From NCBI RefSeq assembly GCF_001046635.1, contig NZ_KQ130453.1, forward strand, positions 764,040 through 828,039: DNA of 64,000 nt. Direction: 5' to 3'. This stretch comes from Novosphingobium barchaimii LL02 (GTDB lineage: Bacteria > Pseudomonadota > Alphaproteobacteria > Sphingomonadales > Sphingomonadaceae). The position numbers were made by a program, and so were the translations under genes. The notes beneath the pieces are model-generated. The model searched no databases. It saw only the letters and a list, made by a program, of their open reading frames with translations, and had not been told where the DNA came from. This document shows positions 50,296-59,375 of the stretch, piece after piece. Position 1 is the first letter of the stretch; each line of letters starts with the position of its first letter.

Positions 50296-51521
50296 GCCGT
50301 CACCGCTTCGCGCGCGGAAAGGCCCAGGGTTTCACGCAGCGTCGTGCCAGGGTATTCGGTGCGCAGTCGTCCGCGCTTCTGCAGGATCGGCACGACCTGC
50401 TCGACGAAGTCTTCAAGGCCGCCGGGCATGTAGCTGGGCTGCAGTGTGAAGCCGTCGCATGCCCCGGCGTCGCGCCATTCGATCATCATGTCGGCCATCT
50501 GCTCAGGCGTGCCAAGGAAGACGTTGTGACCGCGCGGATGGCGCATGAAATTCGCCGCGAACGCGCCAAGCGGGGTGCCCTTCTCCTGCGCCGGGGTAAC
50601 GGCGCGGGCGATGTCGGCCCGGGGCAAAATGGTCTGGTCGAGAATGGTTTCGACCGGGATCATGCCCAGCGGATCGAAAGCGGTCAGATCGCAGCCCAGC
50701 GATTCCGAAAGATACTCGATAGCCAGCGCGTCGTCAGCCAGGTCGAGGATCGCGGTGTGGGCGGCGCGCGCTTCTTCCTCGCTGCCGCCCAGTACGCAGG
50801 ACAGGCCCGGCATGATCCGCACGCCGTCGGGGTTACGGCCGACATCGGCGACGCGGCTTCGCAGGTCGTTGCGAAAGTCGATCCCGGCCTCGATATTGGC
50901 GGCAGGGCAGAAGATGGCTTCCGCCGTGCGCGCGGCAAAATCGCGGCCATCGGGGGACTGGCCGGCCTGCACCAGCACCGGACGGCCCTGCGGCAGCATG
51001 GGGCCTTCCCGGTCCATCGCAGCCCAGAGTTCACAGGCTTTCGCGACCACTTCCTTGGCGCGGCGATAACGCTCGTCCTTGGGCGGCAGATCATCCTCGC
51101 CGAAGTTGGGCGCGGTGGCCGGGTGCGCGGTGGTGACAATGTTCCACCCTGCGCGGCCACCTGAAATACGCTCCATCGCGCCGAACCGCTCAGCCAGCAT
51201 CTCCGCAGTGTTGTAGCTGGTCGAAACCGTGGCAACCAAGCCGACGTGGTCGGTCACCGCGGCCATCGCGGCAAGCAGGCTGACGGGGTCCAGCGTCGGC
51301 ATTGCCATGCGCTCGGGCGTGCGGCCCCCGGCGCCGCGCGACTGAAGTTGATCACCGAAGACGATGGCATCGAAGCAGCCCTGCTCGGCCAGCCTTGCGA
51401 CGCGGGCGTAGTAGTCCATCGAGAAGACGCCTTCCGGTCGCGCGCGCTCATGCATCCATCCACTCGGGAAGAAGCCAATACCCTGCAGGAAGGCCCAGAG
51501 GTGAATTTGCTTTTCCATCAT
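50292..51521 (-). CDS. LLM class flavin monooxygenase, NtaA/SnaA/DszA-like
   Basis: A 409-residue protein of the NtaA family (larger than SsuD-type): IHLWAFLQGIGFFPSGWMHERARPEGVFSMDYYARVARLAEQGCFDAIVFGDQ, TSYNTAEMLAERFGAMERISGGRAGWNIVTTAHPATAPNFG, and LPQGRPVLVQAGQSPDGRDFAARTAEAIF. Known relatives oxidise nitrilotriacetate, dibenzothiophene sulfone or dimethyl sulfide with FMNH2. It starts by ATGA overlap with the short LLM gene and overlaps the hydrolase gene. The N-terminal GW loop and SPDG segment are intact, so it is likely active. Needs a flavin reductase not found here. Confidence 0.87.
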   Translation of the reverse strand: MMEKQIHLWAFLQGIGFFPSGWMHERARPEGVFSMDYYARVARLAEQGCFDAIVFGDQLQSRGAGGRTPERMAMPTLDPVSLLAAMAAVTDHVGLVATVSTSYNTAEMLAERFGAMERISGGRAGWNIVTTAHPATAPNFGEDDLPPKDERYRRAKEVVAKACELWAAMDREGPMLPQGRPVLVQAGQSPDGRDFAARTAEAIFCPAANIEAGIDFRNDLRSRVADVGRNPDGVRIMPGLSCVLGGSEEEARAAHTAILDLADDALAIEYLSESLGCDLTAFDPLGMIPVETILDQTILPRADIARAVTPAQEKGTPLGAFAANFMRHPRGHNVFLGTPEQMADMMIEWRDAGACDGFTLQPSYMPGGLEDFVEQVVPILQKRGRLRTEYPGTTLRETLGLSAREAVTA

Positions 51522-52366
51522 GCGTTCTCCGGGATCACGGCGCCGCCGGGCTGGTTGGATGCAGTCTGCGGGATCGGCAGGCCAAGGCGGCGGCGCAGGT
51601 CGCCCGCCTCGTGGGCCCGGCCCTCGACCAGCGACGTGAAGCGCGCGCCGATCTCGGGCAATTGGGCAGCGGCATTGGTCAGGGTGAGATGCACGCCGTC
51701 GATCTCTCCCGCCTCAAAGCGAGTTATGAGCGAGGCCACATCGGCATCCGGCGAAACCTTGAGCAGACGCTTGGTCGCGGTGGGCGCCGCGCCGTCCTCG
51801 TCGATCAGGGCCAGGTCGGCATCGGATATGGCGATTGGGTCATCCCCGTCCACCACCAGCAGCGGATGGCCCAGCGGCGGGCGCATGGCATTGACCGGCC
51901 CCGCCACCTTAAAGAACGGCCCTTCGTAATTCGACGCATGGACCTTCGCCGCGTCGAGATAGCGTCCGCTTGCCTTGTCGAGGATCAGGGTGTCGCTACC
52001 CCAGCCGTCCCATAGTGCGCGCGCGGCGCCGACCATGTCCTCGGCCATGCCGTCCTCGGCGCCTTCGGGGATCACCGACCATCCAGTCCGGCCTGCGGTC
52101 AGGAAGTCGATCGCCGACAGGGCGCGGGCGACATGAAACGGGTGCGCATTCGAGGCTGGAACCGTGGCGACAAGGCCGAGGCGCGTAGTCATCGGCGCGG
52201 CCCAGGCCAGCAGCACCTGCGCGTCAAAGGGACGTTCGCCGGAGCGGCCCATGACGAGCAGGTCGAGCCCGGCCGCCTCGGCAGCCTGCAGGATCGGCGC
52301 GGCGGTTTCGGGAACCGCGAAGGTGGCCTCGGCAATCGAGGCGGAAAGGATGAAAGGTCTGGTCAT
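51518..52366 (-). CDS. short LLM-family flavin-binding protein
   Basis: A 282-residue protein, shorter than full LLM enzymes. MTRPFILSASIAEATFAVPETAAPILQAAEAAGLDLLVMGR is the first beta-alpha unit, VATVPASNAHPFHVARALSAIDFLTAGRTGWSVIPEG the SGGR-GW-type motif. The region after about residue 110 is reduced, and the usual insertion is missing. It may be a small LLM of the NtaA group or a partner subunit for the product of 50292. It lies between the M24 gene and the NtaA-like gene, both with ATGA overlap. Confidence 0.75.
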   Translation of the reverse strand: MTRPFILSASIAEATFAVPETAAPILQAAEAAGLDLLVMGRSGERPFDAQVLLAWAAPMTTRLGLVATVPASNAHPFHVARALSAIDFLTAGRTGWSVIPEGAEDGMAEDMVGAARALWDGWGSDTLILDKASGRYLDAAKVHASNYEGPFFKVAGPVNAMRPPLGHPLLVVDGDDPIAISDADLALIDEDGAAPTATKRLLKVSPDADVASLITRFEAGEIDGVHLTLTNAAAQLPEIGARFTSLVEGRAHEAGDLRRRLGLPIPQTASNQPGGAVIPENA

Positions 52367-53664
52367 ACGATGATCACCGGTTCGTGAAGGGGATGGATGG
52401 GCTCGCAGCCCGTCTCGGTAATGAGCACGAGGTCTTCGCAGTGGGCCGAGCCGCCGATGCCGGTATCGAGCGTCGGACAATCGACCGAGAGGATCATGCC
52501 GGGTTCGAGCACGATGTCGGGCTTGCGCCAGAAGCCGCCGTGAACTTCGCCCGGCTCGTCAGTATGAGCCAGGCCGACGCTGTGCGGGCCGAAGCCAATC
52601 GCGGCATCGTAGCCGGCCTTGCGGATGGCATCTTCGCCCAGCGCGGCGATTTCGGAATAGCGCAAGCCCGGCCGCAGCTTTTCACGAACGGCCTGCCAGC
52701 CGAACGCCGCGGCCTGCGCTGCGCGGGCCGCGGTCCGGGTGGGCTCACCCACGAAGACGGTGCGCGCAAAGTCGCCGTGGTAGCCCAGATGCTGACTGAC
52801 CCCGTCAAGCATGAGCGTCTGCCCGTCCGCCACTTTCAGGCGCGAAAGCTCGGAGGAAACGCGGTCTACGTTGAGGAACACCGCCGTGTTGCCGCGCGCG
52901 GCGGCCTCCATGCGGAACAGCGCCTGCAATTCACCGTGGGTCGCACCTGCGCGGATGGCGCTGCCGACGGCGTTGAGCGCATCGACATTGGCCTTTGCCG
53001 CGTGCGCCATCAGCGCATGTTCCAGCGGTGATTTAACGAGGCGTATCTCGCGCAGGATATTATCGGCCTGCACCATAGCGCCCGGATGGTCGTGGTGCTG
53101 GGCGACCTGGGCGATCACAGGGTGGTCGAAACCGATCCGGCCCTGCCACAGACCCAGCCCGCGCATGGCCGCGACGATTGCCGCTCCCGCATCGCCGCGC
53201 GCCGTCTTGGCTCCGGCCTCGCGCGCAGAGATCGCAGCGCGGTGGTGCTCGGCAACGGTGAGCGGCGCGGCATCGCGCTGCGGCAGCACCGGCGCGGCGG
53301 GCACTTCGCCGGGCGCCTCGTCACCCTCGTCACCGAGAAACGTATATAGCCACACGGCAACGTCGCTGCGATCGCGCCCGTCGGCCCAGCTGTAATGGTG
53401 CAGGAACCGGCTGGTGACCAGACCCAGCTGCTGGGGACGCGCGCGGCCGATCAGCGCAAACGTGCCCGGCGGCTGGCCCATGCGGGTCCGGCCGATCTGC
53501 GGCCAGTGGCCCAGCGCGTGGAACACGTTGACAGGGTCGCCAAGCACCAACCCTGCAAGGTCGTGCCGTTCCATGACGGCGACTGCACGGGCCAGGTTCA
53601 TCGGCCCCTCGCGTTCCAGCGCTGCCAGAAGCGCGCTGTCGTCAGGAAGGAAGGATGTGTCCAT
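52363..53664 (-). CDS. M24 (aminopeptidase P/creatinase fold) family protein
   Basis: A 433-residue pita-bread-fold protein. The first metal Asp is in MLDGVSQHLGYHGDFART with a second Asp after it, the His in FGPHSVGLAHTDEP, and the last acid in GGSAHCEDLVLITE. The fourth ligand, normally Glu in EPG, is Asp (SVDCPTL). The N-terminal domain resembles creatinase/Xaa-Pro dipeptidase. Family members hydrolyse Xaa-Pro or creatine-like C-N bonds. In this operon of flavin oxygenases a C-N bond hydrolase of a pathway intermediate is more likely than peptide turnover. Leads the four-gene operon. Confidence 0.82.
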   Translation of the reverse strand: MDTSFLPDDSALLAALEREGPMNLARAVAVMERHDLAGLVLGDPVNVFHALGHWPQIGRTRMGQPPGTFALIGRARPQQLGLVTSRFLHHYSWADGRDRSDVAVWLYTFLGDEGDEAPGEVPAAPVLPQRDAAPLTVAEHHRAAISAREAGAKTARGDAGAAIVAAMRGLGLWQGRIGFDHPVIAQVAQHHDHPGAMVQADNILREIRLVKSPLEHALMAHAAKANVDALNAVGSAIRAGATHGELQALFRMEAAARGNTAVFLNVDRVSSELSRLKVADGQTLMLDGVSQHLGYHGDFARTVFVGEPTRTAARAAQAAAFGWQAVREKLRPGLRYSEIAALGEDAIRKAGYDAAIGFGPHSVGLAHTDEPGEVHGGFWRKPDIVLEPGMILSVDCPTLDTGIGGSAHCEDLVLITETGCEPIHPLHEPVIIV

Positions 53665-53716
53665 GAAGGCAACTATGAACCCGGCCGAGCGGCATTCCGG
53701 GACGGGGGGATAAAAC

Positions 53717-53733
53717 TATTCGCCTGCCGATCA
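53717..53733 (-). promoter_or_regulatory. candidate IclR-regulon operator (TGATCGGCAGGCGAATA)
   Basis: In the divergent gap between the M24 operon (start 53664) and the hydrolase operon (start 53784). Thirteen of 17 bases match the 32021 site. Confidence 0.35.
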
Positions 53734-53783
53734 AGTTTGCATGGAGGGGCGGCCGATGACCGGCCTGCGATAGCCTTCGTGTC

Positions 53784-54656
53784 ATGAGCCAGCCCGAGAC
53801 TCCGACCATCAACGAGATCGAACGCGCCTTCGTCCGGCTGGACGAAGGTCAACTGCACCTGCGCCGCCTGCCTGCCGCGGACGCAGGCCATGTTCCGATG
53901 CTGATACTCCACCCATCGCCGGCATCGTCGTGGTTCATGCAGGACCTGGTGCTGGAACTGCGCAAGGCGGGCTGCCTTGGCGAAATCATCGCGCCCGATA
54001 CGCTTGGCAACGGCGATTCTCCTGCGCCCGTCCCCGCCGAACCGGACATTGCCTACTTCGCTGATTCGATGGACCGGCTCTGCGCCGCGCTCGGCTTGGA
54101 GCAGGTGGACGTCTATGGCAGCCACACCGGCGCTCGTATCGCCTGCGAGCTCGCGGCCGCCTCCCCGGCGCGCGTGCGGCGCGTGGTGCTCGACGGCATC
54201 ACCGAGTACGAAGACAACTTGCGCGATGCGGTGATCGCCAATTACGCCCCAATGGTCGAGCCCGACGAATATGGCCGCCACTTCATCTGGGCGTTTAATT
54301 TCTGCCGCGATCAGGCGCTGTTCTTTCCGCACTTCATGAAGGATGCCGCGCACCGTCTTGCCGTGCCGATGCCGCCGCCGCAGGTGCTGCACCGCATGAC
54401 GCTCGACGTGCTCAAGGCGCTGGATACCTACCCCAAGCCCTACATCGCCGCATTCCGCTACCGCGCCTTCGAGCGCATGGCCCGGATCACCGCGCCCACG
54501 CTGCTGCTCAAGCCCGAAACCGAACTCGCCCTGCTCAACGCCTCGGTGAAGACCGCGCTTGGCCTGCTGGCTGACGGGCACGAGGCAACAACCGGCGGTT
54601 CGCCGGCAGCCAAGGCTGCCGCCATGACGACATTCCTCAAGAGGCAGCTACCATGA
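53784..54656 (+). CDS. alpha/beta-hydrolase-fold protein with G-x-H-T-G elbow (3 of 4)
   Basis: A 290-residue protein: PMLILHPSPASSWFMQD, IAPDTLGNGDSP, elbow DVYGSHTGARIACELAA with His in place of the nucleophile. The acid loop (LLLKPETELALLNAS) has Glu and not Asp, and the C-terminus LADGHEATTGGSPA offers no clear catalytic His position. The triad is therefore the most degraded of the four. It starts an operon with a GPH transporter (ATGA overlap). No signal peptide. Non-hydrolytic or ligand-binding role is likely. Confidence 0.8.
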   Translation: MSQPETPTINEIERAFVRLDEGQLHLRRLPAADAGHVPMLILHPSPASSWFMQDLVLELRKAGCLGEIIAPDTLGNGDSPAPVPAEPDIAYFADSMDRLCAALGLEQVDVYGSHTGARIACELAAASPARVRRVVLDGITEYEDNLRDAVIANYAPMVEPDEYGRHFIWAFNFCRDQALFFPHFMKDAAHRLAVPMPPPQVLHRMTLDVLKALDTYPKPYIAAFRYRAFERMARITAPTLLLKPETELALLNASVKTALGLLADGHEATTGGSPAAKAAAMTTFLKRQLP

Positions 54657-56053
54657 CGATGCCCCGTTCAAAGGACGACGCCGCCGATGCCCGGCTCAGC
54701 ATAGGCACCTGCCTTGGCTTCGGGATCGGCACGGTGGGCGTGTCGATCATGCTCAACACCGTGACCACCTACTTCCCGGCGATGATGTCCACCGTGCTGG
54801 GCCAGTCGCCCGAAATTGCCGGCTACCTGCTGATGATCTCGAAGCTGGCCGATGCGGTGATCGACGTCGCCATCGGCAGTCTGTCCGACCGCGCCCGCAC
54901 GCGCTGGGGCCGCCGCAAGCCGTTTCTGCTGGGAGGCGCGCTGCTTTCGGCCATCTCGTTCGTGATGCTGTTCGCACCGCCGGTCATGTCCGAGGGTACG
55001 CTGCTGGTCTGGATGATCGCCGGTCTGGTGATATATTCCACGGCCTATTCGCTGTTCAACGTGCCGTACATGGCCCTGCCTGCCGAACTGACCGACGGCT
55101 TTCACGAACGCACCCGCCTGATCTCGTTCCGCACCGTATTCGTCTCCATCGGCCAGCTGCTCGCAATGGCGGGCACCGCGTGGCTGATCCAGAGCGGCGG
55201 CGCCGGGCGTTCCGGCTTTGCGACGATGGGCCTCGTCATGGCGCTTATCATCGCGGGTTCGATGACCGCCACGGCGCTGGCGGTGCCGGTAAAGCACGGA
55301 GCTGCGCCGAAGGCGGGCCAGCATCTCCCCGGCTTCGCGCAGATCCGCGCCATTGCCCGCAACCGGCCGTTCATGATGCTGCTGGGCGCCAAAGTGTTCC
55401 AGTTCCTTTCCTTTGCCTCGGTCGCCTCGACGATGCTGCTTTACATGCTGAACGTGGTAGGCGTGGGCTACAGCGGGCAGATCGCCTTCGCGGTAACCCA
55501 GAACGTCGTTACCGCGCTGGCCATGCCGCTATGGGTCTGGACCGGCAAGCGCTTCGGCAAGCGCCGCACCTACCTTGCCGGGGTAGTGCTGTTCTGTCTG
55601 ACCACGCTGAGCTGGCTTTTCGCCGACCATTCGATCACCACCCTGGGCATCGTCCTGCGCGGTATCTTCGGCGGCCTTGGTTCAGGTGCGATCATCCTCA
55701 TGTCGATCTCGATGCTGGGCGACACCCAGGCCTACGACCGCCTCCTCACCGGCGAGGCCCGCGAAGGTCTGCTGTCGAGCGCCATCGCGGTGATCGAGAA
55801 AGTCAGCTTTGCACTGGGCGTCGCGGTGCTCGGCATATTTCTTCATGGCCTTGGCTACGTACCGACCACGGGCGGCGCCATCGTTGCCCAGCCCGCCAGC
55901 GCTCTGTTGGCGCTGAAGCTGGGTTTCTCGGTGATCCCGGCATGCATGTTCGCAATCAACGGGCTGTTCCTTTGGGCCTACGATCTCGATGAGGACAAGC
56001 TCGCCGCGGCCCGGCTGGAAACCGCCGAAGTCACCGGGAACGCGCTTGCATGA
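54653..56053 (+). CDS. MFS transporter, GPH family (copy 2)
   Basis: A 466-residue inner-membrane protein with about 12 helices. LMISKLADAVIDVAIGSLSDRARTRWGRRKPFLLGGALLSA is the GPH motif, and FHERTRLISFRTVFVSIGQLLA the conserved loop after helix 4. It resembles the transporter at 46048. It sits between two G-x-H-T-G proteins with ATGA overlaps on both sides, so transport and the following cytoplasmic step are probably coupled. Confidence 0.88.
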   Translation: MTMPRSKDDAADARLSIGTCLGFGIGTVGVSIMLNTVTTYFPAMMSTVLGQSPEIAGYLLMISKLADAVIDVAIGSLSDRARTRWGRRKPFLLGGALLSAISFVMLFAPPVMSEGTLLVWMIAGLVIYSTAYSLFNVPYMALPAELTDGFHERTRLISFRTVFVSIGQLLAMAGTAWLIQSGGAGRSGFATMGLVMALIIAGSMTATALAVPVKHGAAPKAGQHLPGFAQIRAIARNRPFMMLLGAKVFQFLSFASVASTMLLYMLNVVGVGYSGQIAFAVTQNVVTALAMPLWVWTGKRFGKRRTYLAGVVLFCLTTLSWLFADHSITTLGIVLRGIFGGLGSGAIILMSISMLGDTQAYDRLLTGEAREGLLSSAIAVIEKVSFALGVAVLGIFLHGLGYVPTTGGAIVAQPASALLALKLGFSVIPACMFAINGLFLWAYDLDEDKLAAARLETAEVTGNALA

Positions 56054-56958
56054 GCGGATACCCGAACAGCGGAGAGTCCATGCTCCATCAGCGCAGCGGA
56101 CAGCGTGAAGCGCATTCTACAGGCATGAACGAGGCCCCCGCGATCCACCGCGCCTATACCCGCTGCCGCCACGGCCAGATGCATTACCGCATCGCGGGCC
56201 CGGCAAAGGGCACGCGTGTTCCGATCGTGCTGCTGCACCAGAACCCCTCCTCGTCCTACGAGTACGAGCCGCTTATCCGCGCCTTGGCGACCGACCGTCT
56301 GGTCGTGGCCCTCGACACGCCCGGCTACGGCATGTCGGATGCCCCGCCCGCCCCTCCCGGCATGCCGGGCTATGCGGCCGCGTTTTCCGATGCGCTGGAC
56401 GCGCTGGCAGAAGAAGGCATACTGACCGGGCCGGTCGACCTATACGGCTTCCACACCGGCACCTTGCTATCGTGCGAACTGGCGATCGCCCGGCCTGACC
56501 GGGTACGCGCGCTCGGCCTCACCGGCATTCCAATGTTCGACGAAGCCGCGCTCGCGCAGCGCCTTGCCGCCGCCGACGATTTCCCGGCGCCGGACGAAGA
56601 CGGCACCGTGATCGGGGACCTCCTGACTAAGCTGTGGACTTACGTGGTCACCAGCCGAAACCCGGCCGTGCCCCTGGACAAGGCCGCGCTTAACTTCGCC
56701 GACAAGGCCCGCGTGCTGGACCGCTTCACCTGGGCCTATCGGGGCGTGTGGTCCTGGGATTTCTCCCGCCTCGAACAGGTCACCCAGCCCGCGCTGCTCA
56801 TCCAGCCGGCCGAAGACCTTCTCTCCGTTTCCCTGGAGGCTGCCGCGCGCATGCCTTTCTGCCGTGTGGTCGAACTTCCTGATCTCGACCGCGACATCTT
56901 TGACATTGCTCCGGAGCGTATTGCCCATGAACTGCGTGACTTCCTTGACCGCGTCTGA
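56050..56958 (+). CDS. alpha/beta-hydrolase-fold protein with G-x-H-T-G elbow (4 of 4)
   Basis: A 302-residue protein from the ATG overlapping the transporter stop; an ATG at 56125 aligns better with the relatives and would give 277 residues. GQMHYRIAGPAKGTRVPIVLLHQNPSSSYEYEP, ALDTPGYGMSDAP and DLYGFHTGTLLSCELAIA with the His elbow. The acid is in LLIQPAEDLLSV; the usual His position reads DLDRDIFDIAPE, without His. Closest in the window to the protein at 29821. It overlaps the kinase gene that follows. Not a standard esterase. Confidence 0.8.
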   Translation: MSGYPNSGESMLHQRSGQREAHSTGMNEAPAIHRAYTRCRHGQMHYRIAGPAKGTRVPIVLLHQNPSSSYEYEPLIRALATDRLVVALDTPGYGMSDAPPAPPGMPGYAAAFSDALDALAEEGILTGPVDLYGFHTGTLLSCELAIARPDRVRALGLTGIPMFDEAALAQRLAAADDFPAPDEDGTVIGDLLTKLWTYVVTSRNPAVPLDKAALNFADKARVLDRFTWAYRGVWSWDFSRLEQVTQPALLIQPAEDLLSVSLEAAARMPFCRVVELPDLDRDIFDIAPERIAHELRDFLDRV

Positions 56959-57943
56959 AATCCCCGTGGCCGAGGTTTCGCACTCGGTCCTCCACCCCGA
57001 GTTCATCGCCGCCGAAGTGGCGCGCCGATATCCGATCAGGGGCGAGCTGACCTGTTTCCTGCTCTACCGGGGCATGAACGACGTTTACCTCGTCCAGGAC
57101 GAAGAAACGAAGTATGCCCTGCGCGTCTGGCGCAAGACCTACCGCGATGTCGACGATGTCGCCTACGAACTCGATTTCCTCGACTATCTGCGCCAGCAGG
57201 GCTTCCCCGCCTCGGTCGGCGTGCCCCAGCATGATGGCAAGCTCTACTTCAAGGTCGCCTCGCCCGAAGGAGAGCGCGCGATCGCGCTTTACGACTGGGC
57301 CCCCGGCGTGAAGTTCGGCGACCGCCTTTCGGAAGAAACTGCCTTCCGCATCGGCGCGGCCATGGCGCGCATGCACCTGTTGGGCGACAGCTGGGCCGGC
57401 AAGGATCACCAGTTCTCGACTGAAACGGCGAAGGACTACAACATCTGCATGCCGGCGCTGATCGATTTCGTTTACGACCGGCCTGACGACCTGCGCGACT
57501 ATCCGGTGATCGCCGCCAACCTCGACAAGCGGCTCGACGAACTGGCCGCATCGGGCAAGGTCCCGCTTGGCGTCTGCCACCGCGACTTCCACCCCAGCAA
57601 CGTCCACGTCGCCGAAGACGGCGGCATCACCCTGCTCGACTTCGACGCGGCGGGTGAGGACTTCCTCATGCAGGACGTGCAGAACTTCGTCTGGGGCAAC
57701 CTGTTCTACGGCTTCGACCCCAAGATCGGCGAAGCGTTCGAGGACGGCTATCAGTCGGTGCGGCCCTTCACCAAGGAAGAGACCGAGAATACCGAACTGT
57801 TCCTGATGGCCAAGGCGCTGCGTCTCATCGCGGGAATGGCCCATAGCTCGACCGCCGTAGGCCGCGGCACGCTACGCTTTCGCAACCTCGACTGGCTGGG
57901 CGACTATGTGAAGACCCGCGCCCGCGCCTGCGGCCTGCTCTGA
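56927..57943 (+). CDS. aminoglycoside phosphotransferase (APH)-type kinase
   Basis: A 338-residue protein from the ATG with GGAG; it overlaps the preceding gene by 32 bases. LCFLLYRGMNDVYLVQ-like glycine loop (residues CFLLYRGMNDVYLV), LGVCHRDFHPSNVHVAEDGG with the catalytic Asp and Asn, and ITLLDFDAAGEDF with the metal-binding Asp are intact. The fold covers aminoglycoside, choline and homoserine kinases and the SrkA stress kinase. Between two transporter genes in a catabolic operon, phosphorylation of an imported hydroxyl-bearing substrate is plausible; antibiotic resistance is not suggested by context. Confidence 0.82.
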   Translation: MNCVTSLTASEIPVAEVSHSVLHPEFIAAEVARRYPIRGELTCFLLYRGMNDVYLVQDEETKYALRVWRKTYRDVDDVAYELDFLDYLRQQGFPASVGVPQHDGKLYFKVASPEGERAIALYDWAPGVKFGDRLSEETAFRIGAAMARMHLLGDSWAGKDHQFSTETAKDYNICMPALIDFVYDRPDDLRDYPVIAANLDKRLDELAASGKVPLGVCHRDFHPSNVHVAEDGGITLLDFDAAGEDFLMQDVQNFVWGNLFYGFDPKIGEAFEDGYQSVRPFTKEETENTELFLMAKALRLIAGMAHSSTAVGRGTLRFRNLDWLGDYVKTRARACGLL

Positions 57944-57945
57944 CC

Positions 57946-59361
57946 ATGGCGCAAGGCATGAGCCCCAGCGCAATCGATCTGACCGAGGCTCCGGCGGCAA
58001 GGCCTGTCGGAGCGGCCGGGGGATCGTGGCCGGGCGGCAAGTCCGCCTGGGTCATGGTCTTCATGCTGTTCCTCGCGGGTGTCCTGTCGGTCATCGACCG
58101 TGCGGCGCTCAACATCCTCGTCGATCCGGTGCGCGCCGATATTGGCATCGGGGATGAGCAGATCGGGCTGTTGCAGGGCCTTGCCTTCGGGCTGTTCTAC
58201 GCCTTCATGGGCTTGCCGATGGGGTTGCTGGCGGACCGCGTATCGCGCCGTAACCTGATCGTCGCCGGCATCGCGCTGTGGAGCGTGGCGACGATCGGCA
58301 GCGGCCTGGCGCAGACTTTCGGCTGGCTTTTCACCGCCCGCCTGATGGTCGGCCTTGGCGAAGCGGCGCTGGGCCCTGCCGCGATCTCGCTGATCGCAGA
58401 CCTGTTCTCGCCTGCGCGGCGCGGGCGGCCGATCTCCTTCTACATGATGGGCCAGGGCCTTGCGAACGGTATCGCCATTTCACTCACCGGCCTGTTGGTG
58501 ACGGCAGCGGGCGCAGGTGCATTCGTGGGCGTGCCGGTAATCGGCCATCTGGTGCCGTGGCGGATCGTCTTCGTGGTGTTCGGTGCCGGCGGCTTGGTCG
58601 TGGCGCTGGCCCTGCTCGCTTTCACACGTGAACCTGCGCGGCAGGTCCAGGCCGCTACGGGCGCTGCCGCACGCATGCCCGGTGCGGCCGAAGCCGCATA
58701 CTTCTGGCGCAATCGCGGCGTGCTGCTGCCGCTCTATTTCGGTTTCGCGACCTGCTTCACGGTCGCCTACGGCGCTTCCGCCTGGGCGCCCACGATGCTG
58801 CTGCGCGGCTACGGCGCCGACGCCGCGTTCCTGGGCAAATGGCTGGGTCCGCTGTCGATCCTGTTTTCGGCGATCGGCCCGCTGATCGGCGGGACCATCC
58901 TTGACCGTTCGATGCGATCCGGCCGGACGATGGCGCGTTTTGCAATCCTGTCGATCGCGCCGGTCTTTGCGCTCCCGTCCGTGCTCGCAGTGCTGGCAGG
59001 CGAACTTCATCTCGCCACCGTACTGGTGGCATCATCGAATGCCGTGTTCTCGGTGATCGGCACGGTGATGTTCGCGACGTTGCAGTCGGTGGTTCCACCC
59101 CGCATGCGCGGCTCCGCCATTTCGCTGACACTGGTGCTCAACACCATCATTGGCGCCACTCTCGGCCCGCTGATGGTTGCGAGCGTGACCGAGCGAGTGC
59201 TGCATGATCCGGCTCTGGTGGGCTGGTCGATCGCGGTGGTCTGCACGCCGTTCCTGCTGATCGGCGCGGCGCTTTATGCACTTGCGGGACGCACCATGCG
59301 CCGGGCGGCGGCGCGCGGCGACAGCGAATGCGCCGACCTGCTGTCCAGCGGAGCCAACTAA
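57946..59361 (+). CDS. MFS transporter, aromatic acid/spinster type
   Basis: A 471-residue protein starting two bases after the kinase stop. A hydrophilic N-terminus of about 35 residues is followed by 12 hydrophobic helices. FMLFLAGVLSVIDRAALNILVDPVRADIGIGDEQIGLLQGLAFGLFYAFMGLPMGLLADRVSRRNLIVAGI contains the MFS motif GLLADRVSRR. It is distinct from the two GPH-type proteins. It probably carries a carboxylate or the final product of the operon. A GC-rich hairpin at 59376 follows. Confidence 0.88.
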   Translation: MAQGMSPSAIDLTEAPAARPVGAAGGSWPGGKSAWVMVFMLFLAGVLSVIDRAALNILVDPVRADIGIGDEQIGLLQGLAFGLFYAFMGLPMGLLADRVSRRNLIVAGIALWSVATIGSGLAQTFGWLFTARLMVGLGEAALGPAAISLIADLFSPARRGRPISFYMMGQGLANGIAISLTGLLVTAAGAGAFVGVPVIGHLVPWRIVFVVFGAGGLVVALALLAFTREPARQVQAATGAAARMPGAAEAAYFWRNRGVLLPLYFGFATCFTVAYGASAWAPTMLLRGYGADAAFLGKWLGPLSILFSAIGPLIGGTILDRSMRSGRTMARFAILSIAPVFALPSVLAVLAGELHLATVLVASSNAVFSVIGTVMFATLQSVVPPRMRGSAISLTLVLNTIIGATLGPLMVASVTERVLHDPALVGWSIAVVCTPFLLIGAALYALAGRTMRRAAARGDSECADLLSSGAN

Positions 59362-59375
59362 GCGAAAATAGGTTT

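Noticed and set aside
56927-57943. Aminoglycoside resistance gene
   Set aside because: Only the kinase fold matches; context is catabolic and no resistance-specific features are visible.
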